Assembly: GCA_030638405.1 (NCBI GenBank)
Contig: DAOWER010000020.1
Coordinates: 1 to 5,010, forward strand
DNA length: 5,010 bases
Direction of reading: 5' to 3'
Origin: Candidatus Eiseniibacteriota bacterium
GTDB lineage: Bacteria > Joyebacterota > Joyebacteria > Joyebacterales > Joyebacteraceae
The notes below the pieces were generated by a model. That model was not told the DNA's origin and ran no database searches. It saw only the letters and a list, made by a program, of their open reading frames with translations. The position numbers were made by a program, and so were the translations under genes. Of this stretch, positions 1-5,010 are shown piece by piece (the first letter of the stretch is position 1; every line of letters begins with the position of its first letter).

Positions 1-1146
1 GAGGACCCCGTCGCTTTCCCGAACGAGAACCCGGTGGCAACGGGCCCCTTCACGGAGGTGCGTCTCTTCCGCAACCAGGTCTACGAGCTCGGCAGGAATC
101 CCTACTACTGGCAGGAGGGGAAGCCGGCCGTCGAGGCGCTTCGCTTCCCGGCGTTCCCGTCGAACGATCGGGCCAACCTGGCGCTCGTGTTCGACGAGGT
201 CGACTGGGCGGGCAACTTCGTCCCGGCGATAGACCGTGTCTTTGTCGAGCGCTCGCCCGAGACGCACGCCTACTGGTTCCCACTGACCGGGAGCACCATC
301 TTCCTCTACGCCAACACGACGCGGTCGCCCTTCGACGATGTCAGGGTGCGCAAGGCCTTCAGCCTCGCGGTCGACCGCGACCTCCTGGTGGACGTCGCGC
401 TCTACAGATACTCGCGTCCGGCCGACCCTACTGCCCTGTGCGACGCCTTCAACGCCTGGAAGGACCCGCAGGCGCAGGCCGCGGGCGACTGGGTCGGATA
501 CGACATCGAGCGGGCCAACGCGCTGCTCGACGAGGCGGGTTTCGAACGCGGAGAGGACGGGTTCCGGCTGGGCGCCGACGGTGAGCCTCTGACCTTCGAG
601 ATCCTGACGGTCTCCGGGTGGTCCGACTGGGTGCGCGCGGCGCAGGTGATGGCGCGGGGATTCTCCGCCATCGGCGTCGGGGCCTCGGTCCGCACCTACG
701 ACTTCGGCGCCTGGTTCCAGCGCGTGCAGGAGGGTGACTTCGACCTGAGCCTCGGGTGGTCGTACGAGGGGGCGACGCCCTACACGTTCTACAGATGGCT
801 GATGTCGGCCGAGACGGTCGAGCCCGTGGGCGAGATAGCGCCGGGGAACTGGCACCGCTACGCGAGTGCCGCGGCCGACAGCGCGCTGACGGCATTCGAG
901 GGGGAGCCGGACCCGGAAGGGCAGAAGCGGCTCGCGGCGAAGCTCCAGCGGATTTTCGTGGCGGACGCGCCGGCGATCCCGCTCTACCCCAACCCGTCGT
1001 GGGCAGAGTTCAACACGGGGCGGTTCGACGGGTTCCCGACGGCCGACGACCCCTACGCCGACCCGTCGCCGAACAAGTTCGACAGGGGCGAGGTGCTGCT
1101 GGTCCTGACGAGGCTGACGCCTCGAGAGGCGGCGGAGACGCCCTGA
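1..1146 (+). CDS. ABC transporter substrate-binding protein, family 5 (peptide/nickel/oligosaccharide type), 5'-truncated by window edge
   Basis: The frame is open from base 1 to a TGA at 1144-1146, giving 381 residues. A GTG at 34 lies inside the conserved region and is not the start, so the signal peptide and roughly the first third of the protein lie to the left. Numbering from base 1, family-5 landmarks are NPVATGPF (10-17, usually NPVGTGPF/Y), RNPYYW (32-37), a NTT...PF block (105-111) followed by VRKAFSLAVDR (116-126), which is the classic 'vRqAlsyAiDR' region, GDFD (245-248) in the second lobe, and FPTADDPYADPSP (345-357) near the end. The protein is expected to work outside the cytoplasmic membrane, capturing a solute for the permeases at 1909-3887. 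The PYA-containing tail recalls family-5 proteins that bind oligosaccharides (for example in Thermotoga), but the ligand cannot be read from sequence. The protein class is secure; the substrate is not. Confidence 0.93.
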   Translation, partial: EDPVAFPNENPVATGPFTEVRLFRNQVYELGRNPYYWQEGKPAVEALRFPAFPSNDRANLALVFDEVDWAGNFVPAIDRVFVERSPETHAYWFPLTGSTIFLYANTTRSPFDDVRVRKAFSLAVDRDLLVDVALYRYSRPADPTALCDAFNAWKDPQAQAAGDWVGYDIERANALLDEAGFERGEDGFRLGADGEPLTFEILTVSGWSDWVRAAQVMARGFSAIGVGASVRTYDFGAWFQRVQEGDFDLSLGWSYEGATPYTFYRWLMSAETVEPVGEIAPGNWHRYASAAADSALTAFEGEPDPEGQKRLAAKLQRIFVADAPAIPLYPNPSWAEFNTGRFDGFPTADDPYADPSPNKFDRGEVLLVLTRLTPREAAETP

Positions 1147-1170
1147 CCTGGCAAGCAGGCGGGGCGAACA

Positions 1171-1176
1171 GGGAGG
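1171..1176 (+). promoter_or_regulatory. Ribosome binding site of the SDR gene
   Basis: GGGAGG lies 6 nt before the GTG at 1183 and supports that codon as the start. It sits in the 36-nt gap after the binding-protein stop. I see no hairpin with a T-tract in this gap, so transcription probably reads through. Confidence 0.75.
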
Positions 1177-1182
1177 CAGCGA

Positions 1183-1896
1183 GTGGGCAGGAAGAGCGTG
1201 GAGTCTCTGGCGGGCAGGTGGGCCCTCGTCACGGGGTCCACAAGGGGCATAGGCCAGCAGGTCGCGCTCGGCCTGGCGCAGTTCGACTGCAACGTGGTCG
1301 TCCACGGCCGGACGCTGAAGAACGCGAAGGAGACGCTCGGGCTGCTTCGCGAGTATCCGGTGGAGACGGCGGTTGTGGCGGGCGACCTCGGTACGGAGAA
1401 GGGCATCCGCGCCGTGGTCAGGGGTGTGGAGAGGGGCCCGGGCCACATCGACATCCTCTACAACAACGCGGCGATCCAGAACCAGTGGCAGTCCGTGTGG
1501 GAGATCGAGCGGGCGACGTGGCAGGACGCGTTCGACGTGAACGTCTTCGCGCTCATCGCTCTCACCAACGCGTTCGCGCCGGGCATGGTCGAGCGAGGCT
1601 ACGGGCGTATCATCAACGTGACCTCGGGGATCAGGGACATACCGCACCTCGCTCCCTACAGCGTCTCCAAGGCCGCGGTCGACAAGTACACGGCGGACCT
1701 CGCCGCGGAGCTCGAGGGGACCAACGTCCTGGTGAACACGCTGGACCCCGGGTGGCTGAGGACCGACATGGGCGGTCCGAACGCCGACCACGACGTGACG
1801 ACGGTCCTTCCGGGCGCGCTCGTCCCCGCTCTCCTAGCGGACAACGGTCCGAGCGGGGAGAGGTTCGAGGCGCAGGACTACGAGTGGTCTGACTAG
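1183..1896 (+). CDS. Short-chain dehydrogenase/reductase (SDR), NAD(P)-dependent
   Basis: The 237-residue product is a full-length classical SDR, a cytoplasmic Rossmann-fold oxidoreductase acting on an alcohol/carbonyl pair. Visible motifs are the cofactor loop TGSTRGIG (17-24), D68 in GDLG, NNAA (94-97, a variant of NNAG), and the catalytic tetrad N120, S148, Y159 and K163 in YSVSK. The PGWLRTDMGGPNA stretch (189-201) resembles the 'carbonyl reductase' group of SDRs. R43 after the second strand (VVVHGR) suggests NADP(H) rather than NAD(H); this is inference. The GTG start is supported by GGGAGG 6 nt upstream. The gene sits between the binding protein (36-nt gap) and the first permease (12-nt gap), so it is co-transcribed with an importer and may act on the imported compound or a product of it. 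All catalytic residues are intact. The substrate is unknown. Confidence 0.93.
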   Translation: MGRKSVESLAGRWALVTGSTRGIGQQVALGLAQFDCNVVVHGRTLKNAKETLGLLREYPVETAVVAGDLGTEKGIRAVVRGVERGPGHIDILYNNAAIQNQWQSVWEIERATWQDAFDVNVFALIALTNAFAPGMVERGYGRIINVTSGIRDIPHLAPYSVSKAAVDKYTADLAAELEGTNVLVNTLDPGWLRTDMGGPNADHDVTTVLPGALVPALLADNGPSGERFEAQDYEWSD

Positions 1897-1897
1897 C

Positions 1898-1903
1898 AGG
1901 AGA
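1898..1903 (+). promoter_or_regulatory. Ribosome binding site that decides a TTG start
   Basis: AGGAGA lies 5 nt before the TTG at 1909, within the 12-nt gap after the SDR stop. It supports TTG as the initiation codon of the first permease. The protein then begins MRYILKRLGF, which matches the usual N-terminus of DppB-type permeases. Confidence 0.8.
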
Positions 1904-1908
1904 CGGTC

Positions 1909-2892
1909 TTGAGATACATCCTCAAGAGACTGGGATTCTACCTGCTCGCGGCGTGGGTCGCGGTCACGTTGAACTTCTTCCTGCCGCGCCTGATGCCGGG
2001 CGATCCGGCGACGGCGCTCTTTGCGCGGTTCCGGGGCATGCTGGCGCCGGAGGCGATGGACGCGCTGAGGGAGACGTTCGGTCTGACCGAGGCGCCGCTC
2101 CTCATCCAGTACTTCACCTACCTGGGCCACGTGTTCAAGGGTGACCTGGGCATCTCGGTCGCATACTTCCCCGCGCCGGTCCTTCAGGTGATCGGCAACG
2201 GGCTCGTCTGGACCGTCTTTCTGGCCGGCACGGCCGTAGTGATCAGCTTCGTCGTCGGCACGCTCCTGGGTGTAACGGCGGCGTGGTGGCGGTTCGGGAA
2301 GGTCGACACGTTCGTCCCGCCGACCGCAGCGCTCATCGGCGCGTTCCCGTACTTCTGGCTCGCGATGGTCGCGCTCTACGTGTTCGGCTTCAAGCTGGGC
2401 TGGTTCCCGCTGGGGCACGCGTACGGCGACTACGTGACGCCGGGGTTCAACTTCGAGTTCATCGCCGACGTGGCGCGGCACGCAGTGCTGCCCGTGGGCA
2501 CCGTGGTCATCGCCACCCTGGGCGGGTGGCTTCTCACGATGCGCAATACGATGGTCTCGGTGCTCGGCAGGGACTACGTCAACCTGGCGCGCGCCAAGGG
2601 GTTGCCCCCGAGGCAGGTCGCGCTCCGGTACGCCGCGAGGAACGCGCTCCTGCCAAGCGTGACCGGGTTCGGCATGGCGCTCGGGTTCGTGCTGGGAGGT
2701 TCGCTCCTGACCGAGATCGTCTTCTCCTATCCGGGACAGGGGTACCTGTTGGTCCAGGCCGTGCGGAGCCAGGACTACCCGCTCATGCAGGGCATCTTCC
2801 TTGTCATCACGCTCGCCGTTCTGGGGGCGAACTTCATCGTCGACCTGGTGTCGCTGTGGCTCGATCCGCGCATCCGGGAGTCTGTATCGTGA
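1909..2892 (+). CDS. ABC transporter permease, DppB/OppB type
   Basis: The 327-residue integral membrane protein has the usual length for this family and forms one half of the importer channel. It starts MRYILKRLGF, the typical DppB N-terminus, followed by a first membrane helix (about 8-28). A periplasmic loop (about 29-95) contains MPGDPA (29-34) and FGLTEAPLLIQY (57-68). Further helices lie near 97-124, 136-166, 190-211, 250-272 and 293-316. The EAA loop that docks on the ATPase is at 222-249 (DYVNLARAKG...RNALLP). The C-terminus LDPRIRE (318-324) is also typical. The start is TTG, set by AGGAGA at 1898-1903; no other start would keep the conserved N-terminus. Its stop overlaps the next gene's start by 4 nt (GTGA at 2889-2892), so the two permeases are probably translationally coupled. 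It pairs with the permease at 2889-3887. Confidence 0.96.
   Translation: MRYILKRLGFYLLAAWVAVTLNFFLPRLMPGDPATALFARFRGMLAPEAMDALRETFGLTEAPLLIQYFTYLGHVFKGDLGISVAYFPAPVLQVIGNGLVWTVFLAGTAVVISFVVGTLLGVTAAWWRFGKVDTFVPPTAALIGAFPYFWLAMVALYVFGFKLGWFPLGHAYGDYVTPGFNFEFIADVARHAVLPVGTVVIATLGGWLLTMRNTMVSVLGRDYVNLARAKGLPPRQVALRYAARNALLPSVTGFGMALGFVLGGSLLTEIVFSYPGQGYLLVQAVRSQDYPLMQGIFLVITLAVLGANFIVDLVSLWLDPRIRESVS
2876..2880 (+). promoter_or_regulatory. Ribosome binding site of the second permease
   Basis: GGGAG lies 8 nt before the GTG at 2889, inside the last codons of the first permease gene. It supports the start that overlaps the upstream stop. A second Shine-Dalgarno-like run, AGGAGAGGA at 2958-2966, directly precedes an in-frame GTG at 2967, so this start is likely but not certain. 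Confidence 0.6.
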
Positions 2893-3887
2893 GCGCGAAC
2901 CCGAAGGGTACAGTCAGCACGAAGACGAACGGCGCGGCGAAGACGAGCGCCGGGGCCAGGAGAGGAGTGGCCGGGGGACTCGCCACGTGGGTCGAGGCCG
3001 TCAAGCACGACCGACGGGCGACGTTCGGCGCCTGCGTCATCGCGCTGTTCGTTCTGGTCGCCGTCTTCGGTCCGCTCTTCGTCGGTGACCCGACCGACCT
3101 CGTGGGCATCCCGATGCAGCCGCCATCGGCGGAGCACTGGCTCGGCACGACCGGCCAGGGGCAGGACGTGCTCGCGCAGCTCGTCGTAGGGACCAGGGCG
3201 TCGCTCTTGATCGGGTTCAGCGTGGGGTTGATTGTCGTGTTCGTCGGCGCGCTCATCGGTATCACTGCCGGCTATTTCGGCGGCAGGACAGATGCCCTTC
3301 TGTCGCTGCTCTTCAACGTGTTCCTGGTGATCCCGGGGTTGCCGCTCGCGATAGTCATCGCGGCCTACCTGCCGTCCGGACCGCTGACGCTGGGATTCGT
3401 GCTGGTGGTGACAGGGTGGGCGTGGAACGCCCGCGTGCTGCGCTCGCAGACGCTCGCGCTCAGGAACCGCGACTTCGTGGCCGCCGCGGTGGTGGCCGGC
3501 GAGTCGAACCTGCGCATCGTGACCCGCGAGATACTGCCCAACATGACGTCGCTCATCGTCTCTCAGGTCATCGGCGGGACGGTCTACGCGATCGGCGCGC
3601 AGGTGGGGCTCGAGTTCTTGGGGCTGGGCGACGTGTCGGCCGTCACGTGGGGCACGAACCTCTACTGGGCGCAGAACGACTCGGCGCTCTTGACGGGCGC
3701 GTGGTGGACGTTTGCGCCGACCGGTCTTGCCGTGGCGCTGGTCGGCTTCGGTCTGACGATGCTCAACTCGGGATTCGACGAGATCACGAACCCGCGCCTC
3801 AGGATGCAGCGCGCCTGGCGCGCGTTCCTGCTGGGAAGGGGACACGAGCCCTCGCGCTCGACACCGGTGGTGAGAGAACATGCCTGA
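2889..3887 (+). CDS. ABC transporter permease, DppC/OppC type
   Basis: The 332-residue membrane protein is the partner of the DppB-type subunit. The first 40 or so residues are cytoplasmic, polar and rich in Thr, Lys, Ala and Gly. The first helix is at about 45-65, followed by the family hallmark HWLGTTGQGQDVLAQLVVGTR (starting at 83; usually HWLGTDxxGRD). Later helices lie near 104-127, 137-160, 165-182, 222-245 and 271-295. The EAA loop is at 195-219 (DFVAAAVVAGES...ILPNM). LEFLGLGD (241-248) and the C-terminal NPRLR (301-305) are also family features; about 27 polar residues follow NPRLR. The chosen start is the GTG overlapping the upstream stop by 4 nt. An in-frame GTG at 2967 would give a 306-residue protein that still keeps every helix. 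The 3' end overlaps the ATPase start by 8 nt. Identity is secure; the exact start is less so. Confidence 0.94.
   Translation: MSANPKGTVSTKTNGAAKTSAGARRGVAGGLATWVEAVKHDRRATFGACVIALFVLVAVFGPLFVGDPTDLVGIPMQPPSAEHWLGTTGQGQDVLAQLVVGTRASLLIGFSVGLIVVFVGALIGITAGYFGGRTDALLSLLFNVFLVIPGLPLAIVIAAYLPSGPLTLGFVLVVTGWAWNARVLRSQTLALRNRDFVAAAVVAGESNLRIVTREILPNMTSLIVSQVIGGTVYAIGAQVGLEFLGLGDVSAVTWGTNLYWAQNDSALLTGAWWTFAPTGLAVALVGFGLTMLNSGFDEITNPRLRMQRAWRAFLLGRGHEPSRSTPVVREHA
3869..3876 (+). promoter_or_regulatory. Ribosome binding site of the ATPase gene
   Basis: A purine-rich GGTGAGAG ends 3 nt before the ATG at 3880, still within the permease coding sequence. It is a modest Shine-Dalgarno match. With the 8-nt overlap of the two genes, translation probably also relies on ribosomes finishing the upstream permease. 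Confidence 0.5.
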
Positions 3888-4839
3888 ACCCATCATTGAG
3901 ATACGCGACCTGTGCGTCGACTACGTCACCGACGAGGGCCCGGTGCGCGCAATCGACCGTCTGAACCTTGTCGTCGAGCGTGGCGAGGTGCTCGGGATAG
4001 CGGGGGAGTCCGGGAGCGGCAAGACGACGCTCGCGAAGGCGCTCCTGCGAATCCTGCCTCCGCCGGCGGTGATCACCGGCGGCGAGGTCCTCTTCAAGGG
4101 GCGAGACATCCTCTCGATGGACGACGAGGAGCTGAGGCGCATGCGCTGGCGGGAGATCTCGATGGTCTTCCAGAGCGCGATGGACGCGCTCAATCCCGTG
4201 ATCTCGGTGGTGGGGCAGATTACCGACACCCTGCTGGCGCACGACGAGTGCTCCGCTGAGGAGGCGCGCGCGAGGGCGGGAAAGCTCCTGGACCTGGTCG
4301 GGATCCCGCGGGAGAGGCTGGACTCCTTCGCGCACCAGCTCTCGGGCGGGATGCGCCAGCGCGTCGGCATCGCCATCGCGCTCGCCATGAGGCCCTCGGT
4401 CGTCATCCTGGACGAGCCGACGACGGCGCTCGACGTCATCGTTGAGCGCGAGATCCTCGAGCGCATCCGCGAGCTTCAGCGCGAGTTCGGGTTCGCCGTC
4501 ATCTTCATCACGCACGACCTCGCCCGAATGCTCCAGGTCTCCGACCGCGTGGCGATCTTCTACGCCGCTCGTCTGGCAGAGGTCGGGCCGGCCGCTGAGC
4601 TTCGACGGGCGCCGCGGCACCCCTACACCGAGGGGCTGCTGCAGGCGTTCCCGTCGGTGCATCCCGGCGCCAGAACGCCCAGGAGCATCCCCGGCCAGCC
4701 CGCGAGCCTTCTCAATCCGCCCTCCGGCTGCCGTTTCCACCCCCGCTGCGCGCGCGCGATCGAGATCTGCCCCAAAGAAGAACCGGGCCCGACGGAGATC
4801 GGACCCGGTCACGTTGCTGCCTGCCATCTGGCGAAGTAG
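3880..4839 (+). CDS. ABC transporter ATP-binding protein, DppD/OppD type
   Basis: The 319-residue cytoplasmic ATPase powers the importer by docking on the EAA loops of the two permeases. All nucleotide-binding motifs are present: Walker A GESGSGKTT (42-50), Q-loop Q98, signature LSGGMRQR (154-161), Walker B VVILDEP (174-180), D-loop ALD (183-185) and switch His H212. The C-terminal oligopeptide-transporter extension follows, with HPYTEGLL (247-254) and four cysteines, C284, C290, C297 and C315. Their spacing (x5, x6, x17) matches the set that holds an iron-sulfur cluster in a characterised DppD. The stretch FQSAMDALNPV (97-107) is closer to FQGAMNALNP of oligosaccharide-type Opp importers than to FQDPMTSLNP of classical peptide importers; this is a recollection-based inference. 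The ATG overlaps the permease stop by 8 nt. No DppF-type second ATPase follows. The last codons contain a strong inverted repeat (4782-4809). Confidence 0.97.
   Translation: MPEPIIEIRDLCVDYVTDEGPVRAIDRLNLVVERGEVLGIAGESGSGKTTLAKALLRILPPPAVITGGEVLFKGRDILSMDDEELRRMRWREISMVFQSAMDALNPVISVVGQITDTLLAHDECSAEEARARAGKLLDLVGIPRERLDSFAHQLSGGMRQRVGIAIALAMRPSVVILDEPTTALDVIVEREILERIRELQREFGFAVIFITHDLARMLQVSDRVAIFYAARLAEVGPAAELRRAPRHPYTEGLLQAFPSVHPGARTPRSIPGQPASLLNPPSGCRFHPRCARAIEICPKEEPGPTEIGPGHVAACHLAK
4774..4809 (-). terminator. Candidate intrinsic terminator of the minus-strand gene, inside the ATPase coding sequence
   Basis: On the minus strand, ACCGGGTCCGA (4809-4799), a 6-nt loop (4798-4793) and TCGGGCCCGGT (4792-4782) form an 11-bp GC-rich stem. 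It runs into TTCTTCTTT (4782-4774), whose first T closes the stem. In the minus-strand RNA the one non-Watson-Crick position (4803 with 4788) is a G-U pair, whereas in the + strand RNA it is a C-A mismatch. The + strand side also lacks a T-tract. Both facts point to minus-strand use. It would end transcripts of the gene at 4908-5010 after about 100 nt of 3' untranslated RNA. The same bases encode KEEPGPTEIGPG of the ATPase, so chance from coding constraint remains possible. Confidence 0.55.
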
Positions 4840-4856
4840 CCTTCCCTCACCTCTCC

Positions 4857-4877
4857 GCACTCATGCTCATGTAGTGC
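4857..4877. other. Small hairpin in the convergent intergenic gap
   Basis: GCACTCAT (4857-4864) and ATG-T-AGTGC (4869-4877) pair as 8 bp with a one-base bulge at 4872 and a GCTC loop. It lies 18 nt after the ATPase stop, where an operon terminator would be expected, but only TTC follows on the + strand. It is weak as an intrinsic terminator and might only protect the RNA 3' end. The rest of the 68-nt gap (4840-4907) shows nothing else I can name. Confidence 0.25.
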
Positions 4878-4907
4878 TTCACGCGCTGACGCCTCTACCG
4901 AGCAACA

Positions 4908-5010
4908 CTAGAGCGCCATGTGGACGTACGTCCTGATCTCCCACTCGTTGCCGTTGTCTCCGCTGCCGTCGGGAGCATAGCGCGGCGAGTCCTCATCCAG
5001 CGAGCGCCAC
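4908..5010 (-). CDS. C-terminal tail of an unrecognised convergent gene (partial)
   Basis: Reading the minus strand from 5009 down to a TAG at 4910-4908 gives 33 residues with no internal stop, beginning WRSLDEDSPRYAPDG and ending EWEIRTYVHMAL. The rest lies right of the window. The composition is protein-like (aromatics, an acidic D/G/N-rich segment, then an alternating W-x-I-x-T-x-V-x-M pattern suggesting a final beta strand). The downstream terminator candidate on the same strand supports a real gene end. I do not recognise the family. The DGSGDNGNE segment could be a surface or metal-binding loop, which is speculation. Thirty-three codons are too few to be sure that it is coding. Confidence 0.6.
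   Translation of the reverse strand, partial: WRSLDEDSPRYAPDGSGDNGNEWEIRTYVHMAL

Noticed and set aside
34..36. GTG at 34 as the true start of the binding-protein gene
   Set aside because: It falls inside the conserved NPVATGPF motif in mid-protein, and the frame is open back to base 1; the gene simply enters from the left.
756..1892. 378-codon + strand open frame bridging the binding protein and SDR genes
   Set aside because: It is out of frame with two well-supported genes, consists largely of Arg, Gly and Ala, and has no family features.
1834..2481. 215-codon minus-strand open frame opposite the first permease
   Set aside because: It has a low-complexity Arg/Glu/Val composition and overlaps a secure DppB-type gene; it is a GC-bias shadow.
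2775..3896. Long minus-strand open frame (373 codons) opposite the second permease, and a similar one at 3799-4860 opposite the ATPase
   Set aside because: The + strand encodes clear, motif-complete proteins here. The antisense frames are rich in Arg, Asp, Glu and His and have no recognisable domain, as expected for shadows in GC-rich coding DNA.
4748..4758. Alternating GC run that could suggest Z-DNA or a simple repeat
   Set aside because: It encodes conserved-region residues around RCARAI of the ATPase and is short; GC-rich codon choice explains it.
4782..4809. The inverted repeat as an operon terminator on the + strand
   Set aside because: It lies before the ATPase stop codon, has a C-A mismatch in the + strand RNA, and no T-tract follows on that strand.
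4922..4933. Perfect 12-bp palindrome GGACGTACGTCC
   Set aside because: It lies within the probable coding tail of the minus-strand gene (encoding RTYV and flanking bases), has no second copy that I noticed, and no nearby promoter. It is compatible with chance.
1..5010. CRISPR arrays, tRNA or rRNA genes, insertion sequences, attachment sites
   Set aside because: I saw no spaced direct repeats, cloverleaf-like sequences, transposase motifs or terminal repeats. Nearly the whole window is explained by coding sequence.

Overview
The window is a GC-rich bacterial stretch, with G or C at most third codon positions and heavy use of GTG and TTG starts. It holds most of one ABC importer operon on the + strand and the tail of an opposing gene at the right edge. 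Nothing fixes the phylum. A high-GC bacterium such as an actinobacterium, Chloroflexota or a related lineage is possible but not shown.

Layout: (1) 1-1146, the C-terminal 381 residues of a family-5 extracytoplasmic solute-binding protein, with its start left of the window; (2) 1183-1896, a complete short-chain dehydrogenase/reductase (SDR); (3) 1909-2892, a DppB-type permease starting at TTG; (4) 2889-3887, a DppC-type permease whose GTG start overlaps the previous stop by 4 nt; (5) 3880-4839, a DppD-type ATPase whose ATG overlaps the previous stop by 8 nt; (6) 4908-5010, the last 33 codons of an unrecognised minus-strand gene converging on the operon. The five + strand genes have gaps of 36, 12, -4 and -8 nt, so they very likely form one transcription unit. 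Its promoter must lie upstream of the window.

How it works together: the binding protein captures a solute outside the membrane, the two six-helix permeases form the channel, and the ATPase drives import. By family resemblance (the FQSAMDALNPV stretch of the ATPase and the FPTADDPYA stretch near the C-terminus of the binding protein) the set looks closer to the branch of Opp/Dpp importers that carries oligosaccharides in thermophiles than to classical dipeptide importers. This is inference and the substrate is unknown. The SDR between binding protein and permease suggests that the imported compound, or its breakdown product, undergoes an oxidation or reduction in the cytoplasm. The usual second ATPase (DppF type) does not follow the first one.

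The most interesting non-coding signal is a candidate intrinsic terminator for the minus-strand gene, buried inside the last codons of the ATPase gene. Its stem is fully paired only in the minus-strand RNA. No strikingly new system is visible.
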